Notes: generated from the sequence alone by a model not told the origin. A stretch of 64,000 nucleotides of DNA from Hermodice carunculata (GCA_964020975.1 OZ026629.1:52034231-52098230), one strand, 5' to 3'. Positions 1-11,292 are shown, counted from the first letter of the stretch. Numbers and translations are program-made.

Positions 1-634
1 ACCCCTAACCAAGGTCACTCATAAAATCAAAGGGCCCCAATCAAGACCAGACGATTTACGTTCCAGCCCCGTGAACAGGGCACATGCTGTGAAAGTGATT
101 GACGCAGCCCCAATGAAGATCCATTATTTGTTAGGATGTGAGCCCTAATGAAGGGTCATTCTGAAAAACTTGAGCTGCACACCCTCACCTAAAAAAGTAG
201 GGAGTGGCTCCCCCCCCCCCCCCCCCCCGGAGTATGGGACACCATTGTGCTGCAAAATATAATAAAGTCACACAGTGTCGGCCACCTGATTCAACAAATA
301 CTTTGATCAGAATCATTAACATTACAGTGTATGAAATCCTTGCACAATATAATGTATGGAAATAGCATGCACACTGGAAATATAATTATTTATAATTAGA
401 ATTGCATGTCATGAGCAAATCTGACTTCACAATAGAATGTGCATTTTTCTTTTCTCAAAATTTCTCATGTGCCACAAAACATGGACCCGTAAGTTGCTTT
501 CTACATTCAACATATAACGACCATAAAGAGCACCAAACAAAACCTTTACATGCACCATGGAGTGATATTTTCATACCCATATATGAAAAACAAAAATTAT
601 GTACTTTGCACGGCACCATATGCAATTTTTATAC
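1..634. other. Unassigned sequence left of the LRR exons
   Basis: This should be intron (minus strand) of the LRR gene whose third exon ends at 635, because that exon ends in codon phase 2 with a GT donor and the next exon must lie further left. I read the minus strand for another LxxLxLxxN pattern and found none, so the next exon is outside the window. A run of about 19 C lies at 210-228. Confidence 0.5.
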
Positions 635-3211
635 CTCAGTATTTGAAGTGACTTGTTCACAGCCAGTGCAGGTCCAACACATCGAGAGAAAAAGTCTTTG
701 CCAAGGTAATTCCCTGAGACATCCAAGCACACCAGTGCTTTGTTGGTCTTCAGCATTTTACCAATGCATTCCTGGAACAGATACACGTGCATTTAATTCC
801 CATGTCCAACAGTGTGAATACTTAAACTACATGTATAATACAATAATGTGTTCTTCTTTCTTTTGATTGGCCCGAGAACCATCACATGATAGTATGGGTT
901 AGCAAGTGAAGCATATAACAGACAATATATAAACTTGAGTCACATTATTACAAGTGTAGTGGCCCTCCCCCTCCCCCCTACAAAGAGGCCATTAGTATCC
1001 TACAGAGAGCATCAATTTCTATTGTTCCATCATTTTGACAAACAAAGGTCATCCTTCTAATGTGGACACAGTTCTTTTTTCAGTTGTGATGGCCTTCTTT
1101 AAGGACAACTGTACACAAAACTTTTTGAAGCCACTGGTAAGTCTACTCAGACACAGTTTCACACAGTTTTTCTCTTAAAATCATTCCTTGATTACTTAAA
1201 TACCCACACACTTTGCTATTAATACAATGGTGAAATATGCACAACCATTGTTATGAAATACTACTGTCAGCAGTAAAAATATGCATAAATTGAAAATGTT
1301 TTGCATGAGAAGACCTATCAGGTGACAACAGTTTGGTCAAGATTGTTTCAGGTATGCAGGAGACTTTTTGCCTAACCCTTTGTTTAAAAGAAGCAGCTTA
1401 AAACCTCAATGATATACCTCCCTTTCACATGTTATGTACTTACTGCTGAGTCAGTGTCAGTCTGGTTATTGGCTACATTCAGGGTGGTGATACTGGTATT
1501 GTGGCATAGGCCTAGCAATAAGGCTCTGAAGCCCTGAGGACCAAGACCATTCCCTGACACATCCACCATCTGCATAAAAAAACATGTATGCTGAAAGGAA
1601 TGTGTGGTGGTGTACATTAATTTGTTAACATGTACTGTGAGGAATGTGTTGTCTTGTACATTAACTGGTCAATATGTATTGTAAGGAATGTGTTGTGTTG
1701 AAAAACCCATTGTGCTTTACTGCCAACGATTTTATATGTCTGCGCAATCACATTACAAATGAAAAAAATGGTTTACAAAATATATGCATGATATGTTGAA
1801 TAGTAAATATGAGCCTATCAGAATTGTGGTAAATTAACACTGGGCAGTGGCAGATCAGCAGCAGGGTAAATCACTCCTGCTCATCTCTTTCAGAATTAAT
1901 TTTAAAAATAAAAGATTAAATGACTGAGGACATGGAGACAGATATAAATATTATGAAATGGAGATATGGTACCCCTTCCGATGCGACAAGGACCCATTGA
2001 AAGTGCATTCCATGTACAAAATAAAGATATATACATATATTTATCTTAAACACATTTCACAAATGTAAATAAATGACCACATAGTTCAAATTTTAAAGAG
2101 GTTTAAAATCTTTGGACGGTGCCATTTGAAAAATATATAGATGTAAATACATTCTAGATGCTTGCATCCCCACTTTTTGATCTATGAGCCTTGTCAGTTA
2201 CAAACTAAGGTTACAAGCACTCAAAAATAATGCGTGTCCTGCCCCTAACAGTGTCTGCCAAAGAATCTCCAGAATTACAAACTTAGAATGTATAGTGATG
2301 ATGGCAAAACAGGATTCAGATTTTCAGAGGTACATGCACATGTACCTAGTGAGCAGGAGGTTCTCCATCCAGGCAGTTTGCACAAGGCAAATAAAGGGAG
2401 TGTTCAATGTACTAGAGCTGCAGAATGGGCTGGGAGGAAGAACTTTTTCATAAATTTATGATTAAAGTGGAGAGATCTGGAGCACACCTGGAGTCTAAAT
2501 ATACAGAGGTTCAGTTGGAGTTAAAGCATTATTTCATAGCAGTGTCATTTCGTAATTAAACAAGAGAAATGCTTCACACAATGGGAGAAAGATTTTCAAG
2601 AAAAAGGCACAAAAGTGGGAGATGTGCCCAAAATTGGAGGGTTGGAGTCTCTGGAAATTATCCATTACCTGTAAGTTTGGCAATTTCTGTAAAAGGGCCA
2701 CAAGACTCATGGTATGTGGTAAAGCCTGCAAAAGGTGTAACTTGTACACTTTTTCATTGGCAAACTTGAAGATACATTCAGGATTCACCAGTTCACATGC
2801 CATTCTTATTGCAGCATCAAAGATTTGTTGGGCACTTTCCTCCTCACTAGGCACTGCAATTTTCATTTCTAACTCTTCTGTTGGCCTTTCTGAAGCTATG
2901 TCTTCTTTATCCACTGTGGTGTCATCATCGCCATTTGTGTCTTTTACAGACATTGGACTTTCAAGGGCAGATTTGGGAACTGGATTAGTTTTGTCATCAG
3001 GAGGTTGGGTAACTGGATTTTTGACATTTTGAGGCGTCGGGGCTGGTAGTTCTGTTGTCAATGGTGGAGCTGAATTATTCTCATTTCCTGACTTATCAAT
3101 CCTGTTATTATTTGGTTGAATCTGATCCAGACTTTGTTTTCTTTGCTTGTTGGTCGACTCCGATTGTTGCATTGAACTGTTTGATGCTGGAACACTGCTG
3201 GAACATCCCAT
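635..3211 (-). CDS. LRR protein with N-myristoylation-like start, 5' three exons (partial)
   Basis: Three coding exons read on the minus strand: 3211-2669 (181 codons), 1569-1444 (42 codons) and 771-635 (45 codons plus two bases). The donors read CAG|GTAATG, GCA|GTAAGT and GAG|GTAT; the acceptors end in TTTATGCAG and TGTTCCAG. All junctions keep frame. The start ATG has a good context (GCGCCATGG). The protein begins MGCSSS, a classic N-myristoylation signal with a Cys that could be palmitoylated, so membrane attachment is inferred. Residues ~10-120 are polar, rich in S, T, P, N and E, and probably disordered. From ~125 there is a helical stretch, then ribonuclease-inhibitor-type LRRs of about 28 residues with cores MVDVSGNGLG, ITTLNVANN and LVCLDVSGNYLG. 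The first LRR is split exactly between exons 1 and 2, which supports the splicing model. The gene continues past the left edge. I cannot assign an orthologue; a role as an intracellular scaffold is only a guess. Confidence 0.78.
772..1443 (-). other. Intron 2 of the LRR gene
   Basis: Bounded by the donor GTAAGT at 1443 downward and the acceptor before 771. No repeat or coding signal was recognised inside it. Confidence 0.65.
1570..2668 (-). other. Intron 1 of the LRR gene
   Basis: Bounded by the donor GTAATG at 2668 downward and the acceptor TTTATGCAG ending at 1570. Joining the flanking exons directly completes an LRR, so no extra exon is needed here. Open frames on the plus strand inside it show no recognisable domain. 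Confidence 0.65.
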
Positions 3212-3300
3212 GGCGCATTCCTAGTCTAGCCCTGGGCAACAGAAATTATACAGTAGATTAGCTGAGCCTTGGGAAGAAATATCAACACTTTTATTTACTC

Positions 3301-3307
<7 letters not shown>

Positions 3308-3331
<24 letters not shown>

Positions 3332-3333
3332 AA
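3308..3333. repeat. Poly(A) run of about 26 bases
   Basis: Homopolymer A just upstream of the LRR gene start. It might be the tail of a retroposed fragment, but no body is recognisable. Confidence 0.6.
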
Positions 3334-3703
3334 GACATTACATCACAACGAACCTCGTGTATCTATTGTAGTGTTAACTTAGTTATAGTTTACCCTGCAA
3401 CAAAAGTAACAGAACTAGGGCAGCCATCAGTTATCATCCTGCCTTTAATTTATTTATGGGTATAGGCTCCCAGCAGAACTGTGGACATATTTCGTCATGC
3501 ATTGCAATAACTGTCAGTGTTCCATCATCCTGATTAGCTAACTGCTACAGATCGATTTCCCTAGCAGTTGCCAGAGGTGTGAACAACACCAGCCCATGTG
3601 TTACCTATGATCCTGTAGTGTAGACAAGGATCTGAGCACAAATAGATTAATTGGTAAAACTCCATTATAGAGGTACGATTCCTAGTGAGGAAGAGTTGCA
3701 ATG

Positions 3704-3788
3704 TTGTGTGCATTCTTCCAATCTGCACAATCTGCCGATCGCACTGCATGTTCTATGGATCTCACATTCACACACACATTGATAGATT
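3704..3788. repeat. Left arm of an ~85-bp imperfect inverted repeat
   Basis: Its reverse complement matches 4261-4344 at roughly 80 percent over 75-85 bp, sharing TCTATCAATGTGTGTGT, ACATGCAG and CGATCGG blocks. The spacing between the arms is about 470 bp. It may be the remains of a fold-back element or of two copies of a dispersed repeat. Confidence 0.6.
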
Positions 3789-4260
3789 GCACAATTATTG
3801 ATCGATGGTGCAGTTCTTTCTGCCGACTTTGGCACATTCTTGTGTATAGACTCATAAGGAACATGTAAAATGGAAGCAATTTGATGGATGATTTCATGTA
3901 AACTTGTCTTTCTTGTTAGATGATGATAATGTTCTAAGAATCACATATCCATCAGTGGAGAGAGTGTAGTGCATTTGACAGATGACCGGTAGTCTGGCCA
4001 AAGGGCCTGTAAAGTGGTAAGACTAACTTACTAAGCCCTATTTATACCCAAGTCTGTGTCAAGAAACACTCACAAAAATACTCAAAAGCTGACATGAATA
4101 GCCAGCGACACAATCACTCACAAGATACCACAGAGCTTCCGTTGCACCCTGCTGAATTCTACTTAGTCACTCTGACAAGTCATCAATCAAACATGCAGCG
4201 TGAACATCACTGGTTGGAAGGGTCACCAAACACATCATCATCCACAAAGTGTGCAGGGTC

Positions 4261-4344
4261 ATCTATCAATGTGTGTGTAAGTAAGAGATCCATACAACAT
4301 GCAGCACGATCGGTAGAATGCCCAGATCAGAAGAATGTGCACAT
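4261..4344. repeat. Right arm of the ~85-bp inverted repeat
   Basis: Pairs with 3704-3788. The arm runs into a perfectly placed 23-bp tandem duplication at 4328-4373. Confidence 0.6.
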
Positions 4345-4373
4345 CTGCAACAGAAGAATGCGCACATCTGCAA
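4328..4373. repeat. 23-bp unit in two tandem copies
   Basis: Unit begins CAGAAGAATG and ends ATCTGCAA; the two copies differ by a single T/C change. Confidence 0.9.
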
Positions 4374-5270
4374 CGCTGTTACCTTCACCAAGAGTTTCGT
4401 GGCGCAGGCATATAATTAAATACATAGCATCCTGGAATGGCCAACTGTATTGTGCTAGATGCCCATTATACCAGAAAAGGGATTGATTTAATAAAAAATT
4501 GGGAAGAAATGGGACAGGAAGTTTCCCTGTCAACATGACACCGCTTGCAATGTATAACAATACAGAGCCTGTGCATGCTGCATCTTCAAGTTCAACTTCA
4601 AGCATCCTGTGTGAAAACTTGAAAAGGGACATGCATAAATGCATCTTTGTCTGTGATTGGTTGTTTATATATGTATTCTTGTCTCTCGTTGGATGATGCC
4701 ATCTAAGCGTAAATTTTTGCGGCAATATTTGGAGTATTTTTAGGTACTAGGTGTCGTACCCCTAAAATGGAGTTGTACCAATTGTTCATCAGGCCAAGGC
4801 CATGGCACGAGGCTGGACAGACCTTTTCTTACAATTTAACTTTTTGCCAACCCTGTGACCAGCGCCACTATCGGATATTGTCCCTGATCTGTACAGGGGG
4901 CCATCTTCAGATATCTACAAGCACCGACAATGTAATTTACTGTGATTAATTGAAAGTAGAACTTGAGTTCACTTCAGTATTGTCAATGCCATTGACATTG
5001 TCAGTGAGAGTTATTGTGAGTGATAATTGGGGTTGTTCAACATTTCGTTAAGAAAATTTTTATCTTCCACCAATCCTCTTAATAACTATGTACTCACAAG
5101 GAGTTACTCTTTACTTCTTGTATGCATATTACATCAAATGCTTATCACTTGTCACCACAATGAAATACACTGAAAAGTATAACAACAGTCCTCACAGCAG
5201 ATTTGGCGTCCTGTTGTTCCCATGAAACCGCCTCGTTTTGAGTTTCTATGAAGCAAAAATAATCGATCAA
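4374..5270. other. No recognised feature
   Basis: AT-rich non-coding sequence. Short open frames on either strand show no domain and no splice-consistent pattern. Confidence 0.5.
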
Positions 5271-5279
5271 CAGTGCTGG

Positions 5280-5960
5280 ATTTACGGATGCCCACAAGGA
5301 CCATAAAAAACCCCTCGTAATTTCGACTTTTAAATTTCGAGATTTAAATCTCATAATTGGGGAGGGGGGGTGCGAAATGTCGACTTTTGTCTCGAAATTA
5401 CGACATCTGACAGACTTTTATTCGAAGTTTATACCTTTTTAAGCTAGAGTATCTACCTTCTCGAAATTTAGACTTTTTTCTCGAAATTACCCCTTTTAAG
5501 TCAAAATTTCCCCTTTTTAGGCTGAAATTTTGACCTAATAAAAAAGTCTAAATTCCGATGCGAAATTTCGACTTTTTAAAGTCAAAATGACGGCATAAAA
5601 AGTCGAAATTTCAAGATAAGTTGACATTTCAACTTTTAAAGTCGGGAATGTCGGGTTAAAAGAAGTTGAAATTTCGATTTTTTAAAGTCTAAATTTCAGC
5701 TTAAAAGAGCCTTTTTGATCTGAAATTTCGACTTTAAAAAATCGAAATGTCGCGAAAAAATTCGAAATTTCGAGTTTAAAAAGTCAAAATTTCGAGAAAA
5801 TAGTCAAATATTGGAGAAAAAAGTCGAAATTTCGAGATGAAGTTAGAAATGTTGAGATTTAAATCTCGTAATTTAAATTTAAAAAAAAAACCCAGAAATT
5901 TCGAGATTTAAAAGTTGAAATGTCGAGAAAAAACTCGAAATTACGAGTTCTAATTTTATT
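5280..5960. repeat. Palindromic TCGAAATTTCGA-rich low-complexity block
   Basis: About 680 bp made of irregular alternations of AAAGTCGAAATTTCGAG and its reverse complement CTCGAAATTTCGACTTT, spaced 20-40 bp. Because the units are themselves palindromic, the block can fold on itself in many registers. No protein-coding signal and no clear fixed period. Confidence 0.85.
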
Positions 5961-6890
5961 TTTTGTCCGTATGGTTTCCGCAGCTGCGCGGAAAACTTTA
6001 GTAACACGTGTTCCTTTAACATTTGGACAAGCATTTTCATCATTTGTTTGCCGCAATTATAATATTAATTAAAGTCTGTCCACACATATACTTATCTGTA
6101 TGTAAAGCGAAACTAGTGATAGACAGACAGATAGATACTAGATAGATGTGAAAATGAATGAACGAACAAACAAATGAATATGTATATTGTGAACACTGTG
6201 CATGCATTTATTTTCAAGATTCTCTGTCCCTTTAAAACAAAAGCCTGTAAAGTAACACAGAATAGATTACTGAGCGAGGTTCGAGAGTTTGCTCTTTCCC
6301 ACAAAATCGAGTCGAAGCGCCCGGATGGAGAGACTGCAACCTCAGATAGGCTGTGACAGGGAGAATCTCCTTGCCCAAGCCGGGGGGGGGGGCAGGCCCC
6401 CCTCGCGTGGGCAAATTTTTGGAAATTTGATGATAAAAGGTACATTCTCGAGCATATTTCACGGTAATTCCTATGAAAATTACATAAGAGAACAGTGAAA
6501 AAATCGACAAGTTTGCACAATTTTATTCACATTCAGCACCATATTCTATTTGAAACACAAGTCCTGAATCTTCATGGTAAAATCCCGTCACTGATCCAGC
6601 TGAAGGGCACTGCATTTATACTTGTGAAAACTAGACATGTCTAAATTGAACATTACATTCTGCAAATTAAGGTACATTCAATCTCGAGACGGGAGAAATG
6701 TCTCTCAAACGGGAGAACTCCTAAAATCTGGCGAAAAACAGGATAAATCCCGTCCAAAACGGGAGCATTGGAACATGGACCTACTAGTATGGGAGCATGG
6801 ATGCCCATTGTCGTGTGCCTTAACGTTTTTACTTGAATTTCTCGTTACTAGAAAATTTTTGCAGCGGTTTCAAAGATATTTTTAAGATTT

Positions 6891-6892
<2 letters not shown>

Positions 6893-6968
<76 letters not shown>
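6893..6968. repeat. (GA)n microsatellite
   Basis: Uninterrupted GA dinucleotide run of about 76 bp, directly left of the hairpin-ended element. Confidence 0.97.
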
Positions 6969-6970
<2 letters not shown>

Positions 6971-6984
6971 AAATTCATAACAAA

Positions 6985-7169
6985 TGCAAATATCCTTGAA
7001 GCATGACCATTTGCAGAAACTTAGTAGAGACCCACCAAGGGTAGATCAGTACCAAGTTTCAAGAGGATCTGGCCAACGCTTTTGGAGAAGTCGAAAATGT
7101 GAAACGACGACATGGACGACTGACCATCCTATAAGCTCAGCTGACTGACAAGTCAGCTGACCTAAAAAA
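6985..7169 (+). mobile_element. Short non-autonomous element with a CAGCTG hairpin end, copy 1
   Basis: Contains a body around 7034-7090 (CCACCAAGGGTA, CAAGTTTCAAGAGGATCT, TTTTGGAGAAG) and ends in a hairpin: AGCTCAGCTGACT, loop GACA, AGTCAGCTGACCT, followed by AAAAAA. The same body motif and hairpin recur at 54.7 kb and 63.0-63.4 kb. A SINE with an A tail or a Helitron-type end (hairpin followed by CTAA) are both possible; no pol III boxes were convincingly seen. It has no coding capacity. Confidence 0.65.
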
Positions 7170-7700
7170 GGAAATAAAATTAAGCGAAAATCGAAGATAG
7201 AAGCTGATCAATGGGGACAGAAGTGAAATTGTATTTTTGTAGCAGATGAGTAAGTCCGCATCTTAGCCACTGGGTCAATGAAATGAGTGAAAGTTGCAGT
7301 GATGGAGTGACAATAATCTGTGGCTTTGCATATTGTTTAGTTCAGTTTAAACACATTTATTTAACTGGATTACTCTATAGTGCATCGGGTTGACAAATAA
7401 ATGGGTTCTCCAGATACAGGGGGAGACACATTATATACACAGTACACACAGGATATTACAACCTATGTTGCCATGTCATTTACCTACATGAGAAGAATGG
7501 ATATCGTGAAACGTACCAAAGAACTGAAATGTATTACAAAGCTCAGTTGCAACTTTATTGAACAAAGTAGTGACACTACATAAAAGACAGCTATACAATG
7601 AAGGAATAATCTCGTTTATTCCTCCATGGCTGTACACTGTTGACAGGGAAATTAAAAAAAAATCCGATCTTTATCAATCAATAATGAAAATACTTTCTAC
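7170..7700. other. No recognised feature
   Basis: AT-rich spacer between the hairpin-ended element and the LINE remnant. Its open frames look random. Confidence 0.4.
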
Positions 7701-7924
7701 TTTCCATTAGATAATTTTGCACTGCATCAAATATTTGTATGTTCAGAGTATCAGATAGATATCAGATTGCTTCCAAAAAGGAGAATATAGAGAAATCTTT
7801 CACCAGCCATATGGATTATCAAATTGGGAAGTACACCCGGAGCTATAAAGGTATTTAGTGTCAAAGAGTTTCCTTCTAGATTGATAATGACCAGGAAAAA
7901 AAGGAAGAAATGAGTACTATCCTC

Positions 7925-8935
7925 AGTCGGAAAAGAGCAGGAGCAGGAGCAAGCGTATGACTAGGGAGTATATTAACTTTATTGCGGTCATAATTAGGCC
8001 CAGAAAAAACCCCAGTCACAGCCGGGCGTGATAGATATTTGAAAAACGATGCCCATATAGGGCCTTGAATTTAATTTAAAAAAATGAAGCGAAATTGATT
8101 TTTAGATATCAGATGGGAGGTTATCACAGAGTTTAAGAGTATCTCTGAGAAAAGAGTTATCGTAACGTAGCCTTGCCTAGGATGGTGCGTATAAGTTGAA
8201 TTGGAATAGCGTGGGCCTCGATCAGTTTTAGGAGGTGGTAGAGGATAGGTGAGATAGAAGGGAGTGTGATAAATTACGTGTCATTTTGTAAAACAGTATC
8301 AGTTTAAAGTATTTGCGTGGCTTCGCGAGAGGGGACGTTCATGCAGAAGTTTAATGTGAGAAGTGCACCGTACGGCACCAGTGCACATATTTGCCGCCTC
8401 ATACTGAAAAAATTTAAGTAGATCTGATAGACTTCGACCTCAGCTGTCATGGAGCACACAGCCATATTCAAGGCTAGGTCAAACCATTGAGAAGTAAAGC
8501 CTGATCAAGGCTTTTGAGAGAGTTTGAATTTAACCCTGCGGAGAAGAGTAATACCTAGATGAGTTTGTGTGTTAGCGTCAGGACAAACTGCTTGAGCGAA
8601 GTTGACAGGTGGATGGTGAGGTTCATTGATTTTAGCAGAAAGACAACAGATATTTAATGACATTGAAGATGAAACGCCAAATTTAATCCAATTTTTGAAT
8701 GTGAATTAAATTAGTATTCAGGTGTTGAGCAGATTCGGTTGGATTTTGAAGCAACTAAACATGTATAACACATAGAGTCTTGCATCCCGGGTGAGATCAT
8801 CCACAAGATCATTTTCGTACAACAGGAATAAAAGTGGACACAGTACCGATCCCTGATGTACATCAGCTTCAATAGGCAATCAAGAAGATGCTTGAGCATG
8901 TATAACCACACACTGGACTCGATTTAAATGATAAC
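7925..8935 (-). mobile_element. LINE remnant: reverse transcriptase and C-terminal region
   Basis: On the minus strand, 8930-8800 encodes an RT core reading ADVHQGSVLCPLLFLLYEND, the expected GVPQGSVLGPLLF block of CR1/L2-like LINEs, followed by a degenerate version of the FADD region. About 8520-8310 encodes C-terminal blocks such as LEYGCVLHDS, LLKFFQYEAANMCTGAV and IKLLHERPLSRSHANTL. Stops and frameshifts interrupt it in many places, so it is dead. The 3' boundary near 7925 is approximate. It may belong to the same old copy as the minus-strand piece at 11.65-12.5 kb. Confidence 0.8.
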
Positions 8936-9425
8936 AAGACTCAAGACCAAAATAACTTTATTTGACAGCCTTTTAACATGATATACAAATCTAGTAGAAT
9001 GTTTTCAGTGCTATAAAGAGAGAAAAAGACTAGTTGTTTCGTGTACAGACACACTGAGTAATTCGTATAATCTGTAGGAAAAACTCCAGCTAAGGAATAA
9101 CTTCCAATCCATGTCACAATGTTATTCAGCGATACCGAATCTGCAGATCCGTCCGAGAAAATTGCTGTCTTCGACAGGTTTCGTCCTTGCGATTTCTTTA
9201 AAAATCATATCGAGTCTCTGTGAATGTGTCCTGACTTGGAGGGATATACATTTAGAATGATCTAAAGGCAAATCGCTACTTCTATCTACCATTTTCACTC
9301 GGACCTGTCCAAGATCAGCTCAGGTGCATGGCGCCATTTGAGGTCAACGAGCAATTCCTTTGTGTCTTTCTGTCAAGGTATATCACTATGTATATACATG
9401 ACAGCCACTATCGTCTTCAGTGCCA
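8936..9425. other. Spacer, probably including LINE 5' UTR
   Basis: No coding signal. The right part lies immediately upstream of the plus-strand LINE ORF1 and may be its 5' UTR; that is inference. Confidence 0.35.
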
Positions 9426-9465
9426 CTAGTCAGCGAAGGACATATAGTAATCATACCTGACCAGC

Positions 9466-10619
9466 ATGGGTGACAAGTCAAAAAAAAACCCACTAGCAAA
9501 GAAAAAGAAAAGGACCTCATACGCTGCTGTATGTGCATGGAATGGGAATCCTGTGAGGAAAAGGAGAATTACTCTGGCGTAATCTGGATGTGCCCGACCA
9601 GCAGGCAAATACCTAAGCTTCTGGCTGAATTGGACAATAAGTTAAATATAGTCATCAAGGCAAATGACGAGTTGAATGTACGTCTTGCCTCAAAAGAGAC
9701 TGAATGTGTAGGGCTACAAATGAAATTGACTCTGCTTGAAAATACAAATCAGATGAAGGAGAAAGAAATTTCTGATCTGAAAGAAAAGCTCGAGGTTCAC
9801 ACAAAACAATCACAAGCACAGACACCGAAATCGGACTCCTATGCCAGTGTCGTGAGCCCCAAATCACTGTTGACAGGTAACTCTCTGGCGCGAAACGTCA
9901 GAACACAGGACCTCTTACACACTAATGTGCGTACATGTAGTGGAGCAAGGATATTTACGATCACGGATAAGATCCATCACGTACCTGGGAAATACAAATC
10001 TATTTCCATAGTAGCTGGGTCTATAGACTGTGCTGATACAAGCGCTACCCCAGAATCAATTATAAAGGACTATCGTGACATGATCACTGAAACCAGGGAG
10101 GTGGAATCTAAATTCCACCTCCCCGCTGAAACCAAATCAAAGATCACCAATGATGGATTTCTAACTGTGTGTGGCATACCCCCAAGAAACGACAACCCTG
10201 ATGCAATGGAAAAGTCCGAAGAGGTAAATGTGCATTTGAAAGGAATGTGTGATGATATGAAATGCAGCTTTGTTGATCTCAGTCACAAATTCAAATGCAT
10301 GGACAAAACGGTCAATACTGGTATGTTACATCACGACGGTCTTCACCTGTCCTGGGCGGGCACTCAGGCCCTGGTTCAGTGTTTAAATCTACCCAAAAAT
10401 CCCGAGCAGCAAGAAACTGGACATCCGCGGTGGAACAACACTAGAGGAAACAGAAGATCGGCAACCCAGGCAAACCGTACGATGCAGCCAAGATGCTGGA
10501 AGTGTGGCGAGACGGGCCACGCAACCGACTCCTGCAGGCACACCGATCGACTTCGCTGTACATCATGTAACAGACTGGGCCACAAGAGCAAGCTGTGTTG
10601 GGTAAACAGCAGGGACTAG
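9466..10619 (+). CDS. LINE ORF1 protein: PHD-like finger, coiled coil, esterase, two CCHC knuckles
   Basis: The clean frame from the ATG at 9531 gives 362 residues. A likelier original start is ATG at 9466 (MGDKSKK, basic), which is one base out of frame across a run of A at 9481-9489. In the main frame the region upstream of 9531 reads KEKEKDLIRCCMCMEWESC. Together with VIWMCPTSR this resembles a PHD finger. Residues ~28-95 are coiled-coil-like. Residues ~112-285 match the SGNH esterase fold: GNSLAR at 116-121 (Asp of GDS is Asn), AGSIDC at 162-167, and DGLH with the Asp269/His272 pair. Two zinc knuckles lie at Cys322-Cys335 and Cys343-Cys356 (CX2CX4HX4C). ORF1 proteins bind RNA in the LINE particle. 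Apart from the early shift the frame is long and open, so this copy is fairly young. A 39-bp hairpin insertion at 10094-10132 is in frame. Confidence 0.82.
10087..10132. mobile_element. Tiny hairpin insertion (32 bp) with 7-bp direct repeats, in LINE ORF1
   Basis: Direct repeats CTGAAAC at 10087-10093 and 10126-10132 flank a palindrome whose arms are CAGGGAGGTGGAAT and ATTCCACCTCCCCG with a CTAA loop. The gain of 32+7=39 bp is 13 codons and leaves the ORF1 frame open. Shares its arm motif with the palindromes at 15.89, 21.43 and 32.75 kb. Confidence 0.7.
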
Positions 10620-11107
10620 GTTGCCGGCAACGAAGGTAGGGCCGAACATTTTGTAACCTCGGCACCACGAGGCAGGTCTAGTGCCATCCCTGATCTGGAC
10701 AATCAAAATACCCATGATGAACTGGAAAATCTAGATGAGTCTATTAGTACCAGCTCTAATGATGCGGGAAGCATTACGGACAGCTTTGATGTTTTCAGAC
10801 GCTACCGTAATAAGCATGCCAAAAATATTATTCTGGAACATCTAAATGTATATAGTTATAGGCACAAATTTAATGAAGTCGCTGCTGCGAATCGGTTTTA
10901 TCAATATATGTGGTCTTTCTGAGACCAAGCATGATGAAAAATTCACGAATGCACAATTTCATGTTGACAACTTTTCAATGTATAGGAAAGATCGTAATGG
11001 GTATGGTGGCGTCAGCTGTGCAGTTTAGGTTTTTTGGATGTGAGATTATTTTCAAAAAGGCATTTATGGACAAGGCGTTCAAGAACTTTGGAGACATAAC
11101 ACGATAG

Positions 11108-11205
11108 AAATATAGATCGGTATAATTATCTTAAAATCAATAGGTTGGACTTGTTGAACACAGGACATGTATTACATTTCTTCTAAGAATCTGGAAAATA
11201 GGAAA

Positions 11206-11292
<87 letters not shown>

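Larger units (their letters stand above)
9426..11107 (+). mobile_element. CR1-like LINE, 3'-truncated copy (ORF1 plus start of ORF2)
   Basis: ORF1 at 9466-10619 is followed by an ORF2 start near 10640. The ORF2 N-terminus reads KNIILEHLNVYSYRHKFNEV (APE endonuclease motif with Asn), then after a frameshift NICGLSETKHDEKF and MYRKDRNGYGGV, the usual first third of the endonuclease. Coding similarity fades after about 11030-11107; the RT is missing. PHD and esterase domains in ORF1 are known for CR1-like non-LTR retrotransposons. The flanking DNA holds minus-strand pieces of another LINE. Confidence 0.82.

Noticed and set aside
6270-6310. GGTTCGAGAGT as a tRNA T-arm or pol III B box
   Set aside because: No matching A box, acceptor stem or cloverleaf could be drawn around it.
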